NCBI RefSeq assembly: GCF_000092045.1 | Contig: NC_007761.1 | Location: 4,287,501-4,351,500 of the forward strand | Direction of reading: 5' to 3' | DNA from: Rhizobium etli CFN 42 | GTDB taxonomy: Bacteria > Pseudomonadota > Alphaproteobacteria > Rhizobiales > Rhizobiaceae | Length of the DNA: 64,000 bases | Shown here: positions 56,806-64,000 of the stretch, one piece after another | Position numbering within the stretch: position 1 is the first letter of the stretch | How the letters are laid out: every line of letters begins with the position of its first letter | The notes under the pieces: model-generated | The model's input: the letters and a program-made list of their open reading frames with translations, nothing else | Told to the model about the DNA's origin: nothing | Database searches by the model: none | Position numbers and translations under genes: made by a program

Positions 56806-57840
56806 ATGGGTTTTAAAGTAGCAGTTGCGGGAGCGACCGGAAATGTCGGCCGGGAGATGCTCAACATCCTCTCCGAACGCGGCTTCCCCGCCGATGAGGT
56901 CGTGGCGCTCGCCTCGGCACGTTCGCAGGGCACCGAAGTGTCCTACGGCGACCGGACGCTGAAGGTTTCCAATCTGGAGAATTACGATTTCTCCGATACC
57001 GATATCTGCCTGATGTCGGCCGGCGGCGAGGTCTCCAAGAAGTTCTCGCCCAAGATCGGCCAGCAGGGCTGCGTCGTCATCGACAATTCCTCGGCCTGGC
57101 GCTATGACGCCGACGTGCCGCTGATCGTGCCGGAAGTGAACCCGGATGCCGTCACACAGTTCACCAAGCGCAACATCATTGCCAATCCGAACTGCTCGAC
57201 CGCGCAGCTGGTGGTGGCGCTGAAGCCGCTGCACGACTTCGCCAAGATCAAGCGCGTCGTCGTCTCCACCTATCAGTCGGTCTCCGGCGCCGGCAAGGAC
57301 GGCATGGATGAGCTGTTCAACCAGACGCGCGCGGTCTTCGTCGCCGATCCGATCGAGAACAAGAAGTTCACCAAGCGCATCGCCTTCAACGTCATCCCGC
57401 ACATCGATAGCTTCATGGAAGACGGCTACACCAAGGAAGAATGGAAGGTGCTGGCCGAGACGAAGAAGATGCTCGACCCGAAGATCAAGGTTACCTGCAC
57501 GGCGGTGCGTGTGCCCGTCTTCATCGGTCATTCGGAATCGGTCAACATCGAATTCGAGAACGAGATCACCGCCGACCAGGCCCGCGCTATCCTGCGCGAT
57601 GCCCCGGGCTGCCTCGTCATCGACAAGCGCGAGAACGGCGGTTACATCACGCCTTATGAATCCGCCGGCGAAGATGCGACCTATATCTCGCGCATCCGCG
57701 AGGACGCGACGGTCGAAAACGGCCTCAATATGTGGGTTGTTTCCGATAACCTCCGCAAGGGCGCGGCGCTGAACGCCATCCAGATCGCCGAGCTGCTCGT
57801 CAATCGCGGCCTGGTCAAGCCGCGCAAGCAGGCAGCCTGA
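56806..57840 (+). CDS. asd: Aspartate-semialdehyde dehydrogenase
   Basis: A 344-residue NADPH enzyme that makes aspartate semialdehyde, the branch point to lysine, diaminopimelate, threonine and methionine. It begins MGFKVAVAGATGNVGREML (nucleotide-binding), has NPNCSTAQLV with catalytic Cys130, and STYQSVSGAG and RVPVFIGHSE blocks. A purine-rich sequence (AAAGAGAG) precedes the ATG. The leader carries the Lys/Thr peptide described separately. A terminator follows the stop. Confidence 0.97.
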   Translation: MGFKVAVAGATGNVGREMLNILSERGFPADEVVALASARSQGTEVSYGDRTLKVSNLENYDFSDTDICLMSAGGEVSKKFSPKIGQQGCVVIDNSSAWRYDADVPLIVPEVNPDAVTQFTKRNIIANPNCSTAQLVVALKPLHDFAKIKRVVVSTYQSVSGAGKDGMDELFNQTRAVFVADPIENKKFTKRIAFNVIPHIDSFMEDGYTKEEWKVLAETKKMLDPKIKVTCTAVRVPVFIGHSESVNIEFENEITADQARAILRDAPGCLVIDKRENGGYITPYESAGEDATYISRIREDATVENGLNMWVVSDNLRKGAALNAIQIAELLVNRGLVKPRKQAA

Positions 57841-57867
57841 TACCATTTGTAAACCGTAAGATGTTAA

Positions 57868-57894
57868 AGCCCTGCTCGTGGAGCGGGGCTTTTT
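57868..57894 (+). terminator. Rho-independent terminator after asd
   Basis: AGCCCTGCTC, loop GTG, GAGCGGGGCT (10 bp with one wobble), then TTTT. Confidence 0.92.
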
Positions 57895-58010
57895 CCGGGG
57901 CAAATACGACTGTATAAGCGCTCGCTAAACGATGATCGTGACAAAATCGCGAGTGGCTGGCATTCTCTTGCCCGCTTAAAAACTATGCAGATCGAGAGCG
58001 GGGTTTCTCA

Positions 58011-58835
58011 ATGCGCATGACAAAGTTGTTTCTGGCGGCCGCTGCGGCAATGGGCGTCCTCCAAGCGGTACCGGCGTTCGCGCAAGGACCGCAATGTGGC
58101 AATACCAGCGCCGGCTTCGACGCTTGGGTCGCCGATTTCAAGCAGACGGCAGCGGCCAATGGAGTCAGCCAGTCGGTGCTCAGCCGCGCCTTCGCCAACG
58201 TCAACTACAACAAGCCGACAATCGCCGCCGACCGCGGCCAGAAAAGCTTCAAGCTCTCCTTCGACGCCTTCATGCAGAAGCGCGGCGGTGCCGCCGTCAT
58301 TTCCCGCGGCCGGTCGATGAAAGCAGCCAACCAGGCCCTTTTTGCCTCGATCGAACGCCGCTTCGGCGTTCCCGCGGGTCCGCTGATCGCAATCTGGGGT
58401 ATGGAAACCGGTTTCGGCAGCTATATGGGCAACCAGCATACGCTCTCGGCTGTGTCGACCCTTGCCTATGACTGCCGTCGTTCGGACTATTTCACCGATC
58501 AGCTCTATGCTGCGCTCCAGCTGGTCTCCGAGGGTTATCTGAGCCCGCAGGCCAAGGGTGCCGCCCATGGTGAAATCGGCCAGACGCAGTTTTTGCCGCG
58601 CAACGTCGTGCGCTTCGGCGCCGACGGCGATGGCGACGGCCGGGTCGACATGGTCGGCTCCCGCGCCGATGCGCTGGCCTCGACCGCAAATTTCCTCAAG
58701 GGCCACGGCTGGCGTGCCGGCGCCGGCTATCAGCCGGGAGAGCCAAATTTCACTGCGATCCAGGGGTGGAACGCCGCCAGCGTCTATCAGCAGGCGATCG
58801 CCTATATCGGCCAGCAGATCGACGGCGGCAGATAA
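58011..58835 (+). CDS. Lytic murein transglycosylase (MltB-like)
   Basis: A 274-residue exported enzyme that cleaves peptidoglycan, forming 1,6-anhydromuramic acid. The signal peptide ends near PAFA-QGP (about residue 25). The family 3 domain has IWGMETGFGSYMGN with the catalytic Glu132, then EIGQTQFLPRNVVRFGADGDGDG, where the DGDGDG loop resembles a calcium or binding site. It lacks the lipobox of MltB, so it is likely soluble in the periplasm. A second ATG at 58017 is an alternative start. A terminator follows. Confidence 0.9.
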   Translation: MRMTKLFLAAAAAMGVLQAVPAFAQGPQCGNTSAGFDAWVADFKQTAAANGVSQSVLSRAFANVNYNKPTIAADRGQKSFKLSFDAFMQKRGGAAVISRGRSMKAANQALFASIERRFGVPAGPLIAIWGMETGFGSYMGNQHTLSAVSTLAYDCRRSDYFTDQLYAALQLVSEGYLSPQAKGAAHGEIGQTQFLPRNVVRFGADGDGDGRVDMVGSRADALASTANFLKGHGWRAGAGYQPGEPNFTAIQGWNAASVYQQAIAYIGQQIDGGR

Positions 58836-58863
58836 GCCTTCATTGACAACGATACCGAGCTGG

Positions 58864-58890
58864 AAACGCCGCTGCGAATGCGGCGTTTTT
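58864..58890 (+). terminator. Terminator after the lytic transglycosylase
   Basis: AAACGCCGC, loop TGCGAAT, GCGGCGTTT, then TT. The stop codon of the converging diguanylate cyclase begins right at its end. Confidence 0.88.
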
Positions 58891-60509
58891 CATATGCGGG
58901 AATCAAAACCGCCGCCCGATACCGTCTTGCGTCGCTCCTCCTGCGGCGGAGCCGGCACCACCGGCCCCGACACGACGCAATTGCGGCCGGAAGCCTTGGC
59001 GGCGTAGAGCGCCAGATCGGCGCGTTTGACCAGATCCTCGAAGTTCCGGTTGGCGGCGTCGTTTGCCCGGCCGGCGCATCCGAAGCTCGCGGTGACCTTG
59101 AGGAGATCGCCGCTCGCAAGCGGGATTTCCGCCGCCTCGATCGCCTGTCGCACGCGCTCGGCGACGATGGCGGCGTTGCCGGGCGTCGAATCCGGCAAAA
59201 GCGCCAGGAACTCCTCGCCCCCATGCCGCACCAAGAGATCGAAGGAACGAAAATTCTGGCGCGCAACGCCGGCGACGTGCCGCAGCACGGCATCGCCGGC
59301 ATCGTGGCCGTGGATATCGTTGATCTTCTTGAAATGATCGAGATCGAAGAGGACGACGGAAATCCAGTGCGAGCCGTGCTCGGCCTGCGTAAGGAGCGCC
59401 GAGGCAGCGACGTCGAAGCCGCGCCTGTTGTAGAGCCCCGTCAGAAGATCGGTTTGAGCAGCGTTGCGCAACTCACCCACCAGCGTCTCCCGGTCCCGAG
59501 CGAGCTTGTCGATCAGCCGGAGTCCTCTTGCCGCCAGCATCATTACCAGCGTGGCGAGAATCAACAGGCCCGCGCACAGCGCCAGAATCTGTGTCAGGTG
59601 TATATGCGAGAGCGTGGAAAACTGTTCGCCGGTCTCGTGAATATCGCTCGCAGCCTCGACCATCTTTTGCTGAAGGAAAGCCATGCGTTCGCGCTGTGCG
59701 GCCGCCCAGGCGTCGCCCATTGGGCGCGACGGCCGCGACCCGGCGAGAATGGCGTCGGTGATCGCATTCGCCTTCAGTTGGTCGCCGCGACCGAGATAGG
59801 CAACAATGTCGCGCACGATCGGCGCGGTCGAATGGAAGACCATGTGATCCATGCCGGCACCAAGCATGGTCTTGCCTTGAATGAACAATTCGATCGGAAA
59901 TCTGGCAGAAACATCTTGATCGAGGTAACGAGTGCCGATTCCGGTAATCAATCTTTCGCCGTAGTAGGTCAGCAGGATGCCCATCAGCTGGTTGGATTTT
60001 TCAAGCAGCACCGGGTCGCTGATCAGCGGTGAAAGTGCGTCGACGACCGCAAGCTGCTTGAGAGCCGCATACCAGTAGATGGAACCGGGATTGCTGCCGG
60101 AATAGCGGCCCTGGTCGACGGCGCTTCGCGCGGCGACGATGCGGCTATAGGCAAGGCTGAGGGCCGACAATTCACCTGCAAGCCCTTGATCGAGCGTATC
60201 GTGAGGCGGCAAGCTGGCATAGAAAGCGCGGCGTTCGCGATCCAGCGTCAGCCGGCTATGCTGCATGTCGACAGCAGTCCCGCTGCTGGGATGCGCGAGA
60301 TAGCGGCGAGTGGCATCGATTTCGCTCAGGATTTCCGTGGCCGCGATCGACCCGCCACGCGCAAGTACGTCGGCGAACTGCCGGTCCTTCTCGAGCTCTC
60401 TGTATTGCAGGATCGAAGTTCGAAGGACGAAGACGCCTTCAATGAGCATGAAGACGAAGGGCAGCAGGATGGCGGCCAGGATAACCTTTTTGATGGTTTC
60501 AAACTTCAT
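58890..60509 (-). CDS. Membrane-bound diguanylate cyclase (GGDEF)
   Basis: A 539-residue protein. Helix 1 (about 8-30) and helix 2 (about 315-335) flank a periplasmic sensing region of about 280 residues that I do not recognise. The C-terminal GGDEF domain has the active HGGEEF signature, DLDHFKKINDIHGHDAGD upstream, and an I-site RSFD exactly five residues before GGEEF. It therefore probably makes cyclic di-GMP with product inhibition. No EAL domain is present. ATG at 60509 is preferred over 60530 because the protein then starts MKFETIKKVILAAILLPF directly at the membrane segment. The ligand is unknown. Confidence 0.9.
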   Translation of the reverse strand: MKFETIKKVILAAILLPFVFMLIEGVFVLRTSILQYRELEKDRQFADVLARGGSIAATEILSEIDATRRYLAHPSSGTAVDMQHSRLTLDRERRAFYASLPPHDTLDQGLAGELSALSLAYSRIVAARSAVDQGRYSGSNPGSIYWYAALKQLAVVDALSPLISDPVLLEKSNQLMGILLTYYGERLITGIGTRYLDQDVSARFPIELFIQGKTMLGAGMDHMVFHSTAPIVRDIVAYLGRGDQLKANAITDAILAGSRPSRPMGDAWAAAQRERMAFLQQKMVEAASDIHETGEQFSTLSHIHLTQILALCAGLLILATLVMMLAARGLRLIDKLARDRETLVGELRNAAQTDLLTGLYNRRGFDVAASALLTQAEHGSHWISVVLFDLDHFKKINDIHGHDAGDAVLRHVAGVARQNFRSFDLLVRHGGEEFLALLPDSTPGNAAIVAERVRQAIEAAEIPLASGDLLKVTASFGCAGRANDAANRNFEDLVKRADLALYAAKASGRNCVVSGPVVPAPPQEERRKTVSGGGFDSRI

Positions 60510-60599
60510 CGCCAATCGCCACGTGGTCAAATGACGGCCATGTGCAGCCGATTAGAAGCTTAGCAGCAATCCTTAAAAAAGTGATAAACCGGTACGCTC

Positions 60600-61241
60600 C
60601 TAGATTTCGGGACGGATGAAATCGCGTGTTTCGGCGTCCATGACCCAGAGCTCGCCGGTCGAGATATCGAACCAGGCGCCATGAAGGTGCATTTTTCCTG
60701 CGTCCTCGAGCGCCTTTATTTCCGGGAAGGTTCTGAGATTGTTGAGCGAATTGCGTATAGAGACACGCTCCAACGCCGTCTGCCGCTCGGCCTCCGTCAT
60801 CACGTCATTGCTCTGGATCTGCTCGGCTGCGGGTTTGACCAGCGACATCCACCGGCCGATGAAATCGCCGGGCGATAACGGCTCGGCATTCGGGTCGAGT
60901 GCGGCCCGAATGCCGCCGCAGCGGCCATGGCCCATTACCACGATATCCGAGACCTTCAGCGCCTGCACGGCAAATTCAAGAGCGGCCGATGTCGAATGGA
61001 AATGACCGTCCGGCTCGTAGGGCGGCACCATATTGGCGACATTGCGGATAACGAAAAGCTCGCCCGGACCGGCATCGAAAATCAGCTCGGGAGCCGCACG
61101 TGAATCCGAACAGGCAATCACCAACGTGCTCGGGCTCTGGCCGTTTTCGGCGAGTTGCCGATACCGGTCGCGGGCATCGGCATAACGCCCGTTCATAAAG
61201 TTGCGGTAACCGTCCAGAAGGGTGTTTGGAAAACGCTGCAT
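60600..61241 (-). CDS. Beta-class carbonic anhydrase
   Basis: A 213-residue zinc enzyme that interconverts CO2 and bicarbonate. Zinc ligands lie in IACSDSRAAPE (Cys; Asp-Arg pair) and VMGHGRCGGI (His and Cys). FVIRNVANMVPP is typical of the class. No signal peptide, so cytoplasmic. It lies between the diguanylate cyclase and pdxY on the same strand, with gaps of about 70-90 bases, so it may be independently transcribed. Confidence 0.95.
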   Translation of the reverse strand: MQRFPNTLLDGYRNFMNGRYADARDRYRQLAENGQSPSTLVIACSDSRAAPELIFDAGPGELFVIRNVANMVPPYEPDGHFHSTSAALEFAVQALKVSDIVVMGHGRCGGIRAALDPNAEPLSPGDFIGRWMSLVKPAAEQIQSNDVMTEAERQTALERVSIRNSLNNLRTFPEIKALEDAGKMHLHGAWFDISTGELWVMDAETRDFIRPEI

Positions 61242-61311
61242 GCCTCTGGATTAGCGCGGGCGGAAGACAAGATCAACTGCTGCACCGCAAAATGCGCATG
61301 TGACAAATGCA

Positions 61312-62187
61312 TCATTTTTTCCGCCGCTGCGCCGGGTGTACGAGCCGGCGCATCTGCACCATGGCCATCGGCGTCGACAGGCTGGACGCGTCGCTTGCCA
61401 GCATCAACTCGTTGCTGCCGCGCTTGACCGCACGCGCAAGCACTTCGAACACGCTGGCGGTGGCAAGCTGCAACGCCTTTTCATCATCGAGCCCGGACAG
61501 CAGGCGCGACAGGAAAACGGCGGCCAGCAGGTCACCGAGACCATTCGGCGGATTGTCGACGACGCGATGCTCGGCAAGAAGCGCGTGGCGGCCGGAAAGG
61601 AAGAGATTGCCGGTACCGCCGGCCATCATGGGCACCGCCGAGGTGACGAGCATACGCGACGGCCCGAGCGCCAGCGCTGCCTCCATGATTGCGCTGTTGT
61701 CATCAAGCGCTGCTCCCGACAGCCAGGCGAGCTCGTACCGGTTCGGCGTTGCGAGCGAGGCCAGCGGAATGAGATGATCACGAATGGCCTCGGCTGTGGC
61801 TTCCGGCACGTAGAGGCCGCCGAGATCGCCCATGACCGGATCGCAGACATAAAGCAGTTCGGGATTGTTTTGCCGGAGCGCAGCGATCAGCCGGGCGACC
61901 GAGCGCGCCTGGGCGGCATTGCCGAAATAGCCCGAAAGCACCGCCCTGACTTCGCCGATCCAGGGCGCGCGGATCAGGTCGTCGATCGCCGCGTCGAAAT
62001 CCGCTTCGGCAAATGTCAGCCGCGTCGAACGGCCATGGCCGGGATGCCAGGGCAGGACGATGGTCGGCAGCGCCCAAACCGGATGGCCGAGTGTCTCCAG
62101 CGCAAACACCGCCGCCCGATTGCCAACCGAGCCACGTACGACATGGCTGGAAATAACGATGACTGCGCCCGCTGAATTTTCCGACAT
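61312..62187 (-). CDS. pdxY: Pyridoxal kinase (PdxY-like)
   Basis: A 291-residue ribokinase-like enzyme that phosphorylates pyridoxal in the vitamin B6 salvage pathway. Blocks are ISSHVVRGSVGNRAAVFALE, CDPVMGDLGGLYVPE, LATPNRYELAWLSG and the catalytic NPPNGLGDLLAAVF, where Asp is the base. The last motif differs slightly from the usual GTGD. The start at 62187 is a plain ATG. Gene order relative to the anhydrase suggests possible but not clear cotranscription. Confidence 0.9.
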   Translation of the reverse strand: MSENSAGAVIVISSHVVRGSVGNRAAVFALETLGHPVWALPTIVLPWHPGHGRSTRLTFAEADFDAAIDDLIRAPWIGEVRAVLSGYFGNAAQARSVARLIAALRQNNPELLYVCDPVMGDLGGLYVPEATAEAIRDHLIPLASLATPNRYELAWLSGAALDDNSAIMEAALALGPSRMLVTSAVPMMAGGTGNLFLSGRHALLAEHRVVDNPPNGLGDLLAAVFLSRLLSGLDDEKALQLATASVFEVLARAVKRGSNELMLASDASSLSTPMAMVQMRRLVHPAQRRKK

Positions 62188-62292
62188 GAAACCGTGGTCC
62201 GAATGATGATGGCGTTTGATGATCTTTTTGACGCGGGGCTGTCAACCATTCTTCACGTGAGCATGGAAATGTGCCGCGAAAGCAAAGCCGGA

Positions 62293-62400
62293 AGAGAGGC
62301 CTCGCCAATGCGTTTTGGCCTCAAAAACGAAAAAATCTCTGACAATTTCCCATTTCCGTTGGCAAAAAAGCATCAAAACAATGCCTGAGGCCTCTCTTTT
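62293..62400 (+). promoter_or_regulatory. Long-range inverted repeat in the glutamate dehydrogenase leader
   Basis: AGAGAGGCCTC (62293-62303) is exactly complementary to GAGGCCTCTCT (62387-62397), 83 bases apart, and the right arm is followed by TTT. If transcribed, this closes a large stem-loop with a T-rich end, upstream of the dehydrogenase. A weak terminator or leader fold is possible; function inferred. Confidence 0.4.
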
Positions 62401-62465
62401 AGGGATTTTTTCGAGAAATCTTCTGCTAGCTTGCGAAAAATCAGTCCATTGCGGGGAGGCGATTC

Positions 62466-64000
62466 ATGGCTGCCAGAAACAATCCGAAACGGGAGAAGCA
62501 GATCGAAACTGCGCGCAAGATCGCCAAGGCGATGAACGAGGCGCATCTCGATCCGGAAATTCTCTTCGGCCGGGCGAGCAATGACGATCTGGAACTCTAT
62601 ACGCCCGACATGCTGGCGCGCTCTGCCGTGCATTCGGCAAAGGAACTTGCCGCATGGAACGGCAAGGCGCCCCGCGTCAGCATCGACACAATTGCCGAGG
62701 TGACGCCTGGCGGCACCGCCGTTTCGGTGCTGTCGGTGACTGACCAGAACATGCCTTTCCTTTATGAGTCGGTCATGGGTGAAGTGACGAGCACCTATCG
62801 CGATCTGTTCATGGCCGTGCACCCCATCCTCGTCATGGAAAAGGGCAAAGCCCCCGCGCTCTATTCCGCCGACCACCCGAGCGATCCCGCCGCCCGCGTC
62901 AGCCATATCCAGCTCCACATTGCCCCGTTGAACTCCACCCAGGCTGCCGATCTCGTCAAGCGCGTCCAGACCGTGCTCGAACAGGTCCGCCTATCGGTCT
63001 CGGACTGGAAGCCGATGCTTGCCAAGCTCGACGGGGTGATTACCGAGCTTTCGGCTAACGGCGCCGGCCGCAGGAAGGCCGAACATGCCGAGGCGGTGGC
63101 CTTCCTGACCTGGCTGCGCGACGAGAATTTCACCTTCCTCGGCATGCGCGAATATGTCTATTCCGGCAAGGGCGCCGACGCCAAGGTTGAGCGGGACAAG
63201 GGCGCCGGCCTCGGCATTCTCTCCAACCCAGACGTTCTCGTGCTGCGCACCGGCAAGGACGCCGTGACCACGACGCCGGAGATCCTCGCCTTCCTCGAGG
63301 GTCCCGAGTTTTTGATCGTCACCAAGGCGAATGTAAAATCGATCGTCCATCGCCGCGCCTATATGGATTATGTCGGCGTCAAACGTTTCGATGCCGAGGG
63401 CAACGTCACCGGCGAGCTGCGCATCGTCGGTCTTTTCACCTCGACGGCCTATACCTCGCCTGCCTCCGAAATCCCGCTGCTGCGGTCGAAGATCGAAAAG
63501 GTGAAGGAGCATTTCGGCTACGACCCGATGAGCCATTCCGGCCGCATGCTCGACAACACGCTGGAATCCTACCCGCGCGATGACCTTTTCCAGATCGACA
63601 CGACGCTGCTTGCGAGCTTTGCCGAGCAGATCAACGATCTCGCCGATCGGCCGCGCGTGCGCGTCCTGCCGCGCATCGACCATTTCGACCGCTTCGTCTC
63701 GGTCATCGTCTATGTGCCGCGTGAGGAATATGACTCGATCGTTCGCGAGCGGATCGGCACCTACTTGAAGACGGTCTATGACGGCCGTGTCTCCGCTTAT
63801 TATCCGGCTTTCCCCGAAGGCGGCGTCGCCCGCGTGCATTTCATCATCGGCCGCTCCGGCGGCAAGACGCCGCGCATTCCGCAAGCCAAGCTCGAGCAGA
63901 CGATCCGCGAAATCACCGCCCGCTGGGACGACCGTTTCGAAGCGCTGGCCGGGCCCAAGGCGCCGAAAATATCGGTCGATCAGGCCTTCCAGGATTCCTT
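62466..64000 (+). CDS. NAD-specific glutamate dehydrogenase, large type (partial, 5' end)
   Basis: The first 511 codons of the very large (about 1600-residue) NAD-dependent glutamate dehydrogenase family, running off the window. It begins MAARNNPKREKQIETARKIA, has the N-terminal ACT-like regulatory region and the blocks FLTWLRDENFTFLGMREY, HRRAYMDYVGVKRFD, GLFTSTAYTSP and ESYPRDDLFQID, all typical of the family. GGGGAGG lies six bases before the ATG at 62466. It converts glutamate to 2-oxoglutarate for catabolism. The catalytic dehydrogenase part is beyond the window. Confidence 0.93.
   Translation, partial: MAARNNPKREKQIETARKIAKAMNEAHLDPEILFGRASNDDLELYTPDMLARSAVHSAKELAAWNGKAPRVSIDTIAEVTPGGTAVSVLSVTDQNMPFLYESVMGEVTSTYRDLFMAVHPILVMEKGKAPALYSADHPSDPAARVSHIQLHIAPLNSTQAADLVKRVQTVLEQVRLSVSDWKPMLAKLDGVITELSANGAGRRKAEHAEAVAFLTWLRDENFTFLGMREYVYSGKGADAKVERDKGAGLGILSNPDVLVLRTGKDAVTTTPEILAFLEGPEFLIVTKANVKSIVHRRAYMDYVGVKRFDAEGNVTGELRIVGLFTSTAYTSPASEIPLLRSKIEKVKEHFGYDPMSHSGRMLDNTLESYPRDDLFQIDTTLLASFAEQINDLADRPRVRVLPRIDHFDRFVSVIVYVPREEYDSIVRERIGTYLKTVYDGRVSAYYPAFPEGGVARVHFIIGRSGGKTPRIPQAKLEQTIREITARWDDRFEALAGPKAPKISVDQAFQDS

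Overview
The window looks like chromosomal DNA of a Rhizobium of the R. etli / R. leguminosarum group or a close relative. This is inferred from high-GC codon use, rhizobial gene order (rplU-rpmA-GNAT-GNAT-obgE-proB-proA-nadD, then rsfS-rlmH-envC-ctpA-yibQ-rppH), alphaproteobacterial LexA and RirA sites, an alpha-r14-type small RNA and an NAD-glutamate dehydrogenase of the very large type. I see no prophage, transposase, CRISPR array or rRNA operon. Almost all genes are intact chromosomal genes.

Layout. 1-5.9 kb is the edge of a surface-polysaccharide locus: two GT4-like glycosyltransferases flank an 1103-residue protein that joins a Wzx-like flippase to two alpha/beta-hydrolase domains. 6.0-11.7 kb is a lysine/pipecolate catabolic unit (hglS, amaA-like, amaB-like) with a divergent LysR regulator and a small AsnC/Lrp-type sensor domain. 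11.7-15.7 kb is a ferric-iron ABC importer behind two tandem RirA-type iron boxes, with a terminator hairpin between the binding protein and the permease. 15.7-19.4 kb holds a glycoamylase-like protein, an M81 (MlrC) peptidase and tRNA-Ser(CGA). 19.4-26.9 kb is the ribosomal protein / obgE / proline / NAD housekeeping cluster.

26.9-30.6 kb separates nadD from rsfS. It contains a minus-strand small RNA with three anti-Shine-Dalgarno hairpin loops and a molybdate importer (modABC) with a single-domain ModE regulator and a ModE-like operator. 30.7-36.5 kb is the ribosome/cell-envelope cluster. 36.5-37.3 kb is bacterioferritin and its ferredoxin. 37.5-43.3 kb is the SOS mutagenesis cassette imuA-imuB-dnaE2 with a LexA box. 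43.5-49.9 kb mixes small metabolic genes with leuD and leuB.

50-54.5 kb holds an MFS transporter with a large inserted domain and a three-gene MacB/FtsX-type ABC cassette with a histidine-rich loop. 54.6-57.9 kb holds alkaline phosphatase under a PHO box, divergent from asd. The asd leader encodes a 39-residue peptide whose end is packed with Lys and Thr codons and is followed by mutually exclusive hairpins. This is a candidate attenuator sensing the end products of the aspartate pathway and is the most novel signal I found. 58-64 kb holds a lytic transglycosylase, a diguanylate cyclase, a beta-carbonic anhydrase, pyridoxal kinase and the start of NAD-glutamate dehydrogenase, which runs off the window.

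Shared theme: many transcription units carry recognisable nutrient or stress control, namely iron (RirA), molybdate (ModE), phosphate (PhoB), DNA damage (LexA) and possibly amino acids (asd leader). Starts were chosen by Shine-Dalgarno position and by excluding hairpins from coding sequence. Several genes appear to use TTG, GTG or possibly CTG starts.
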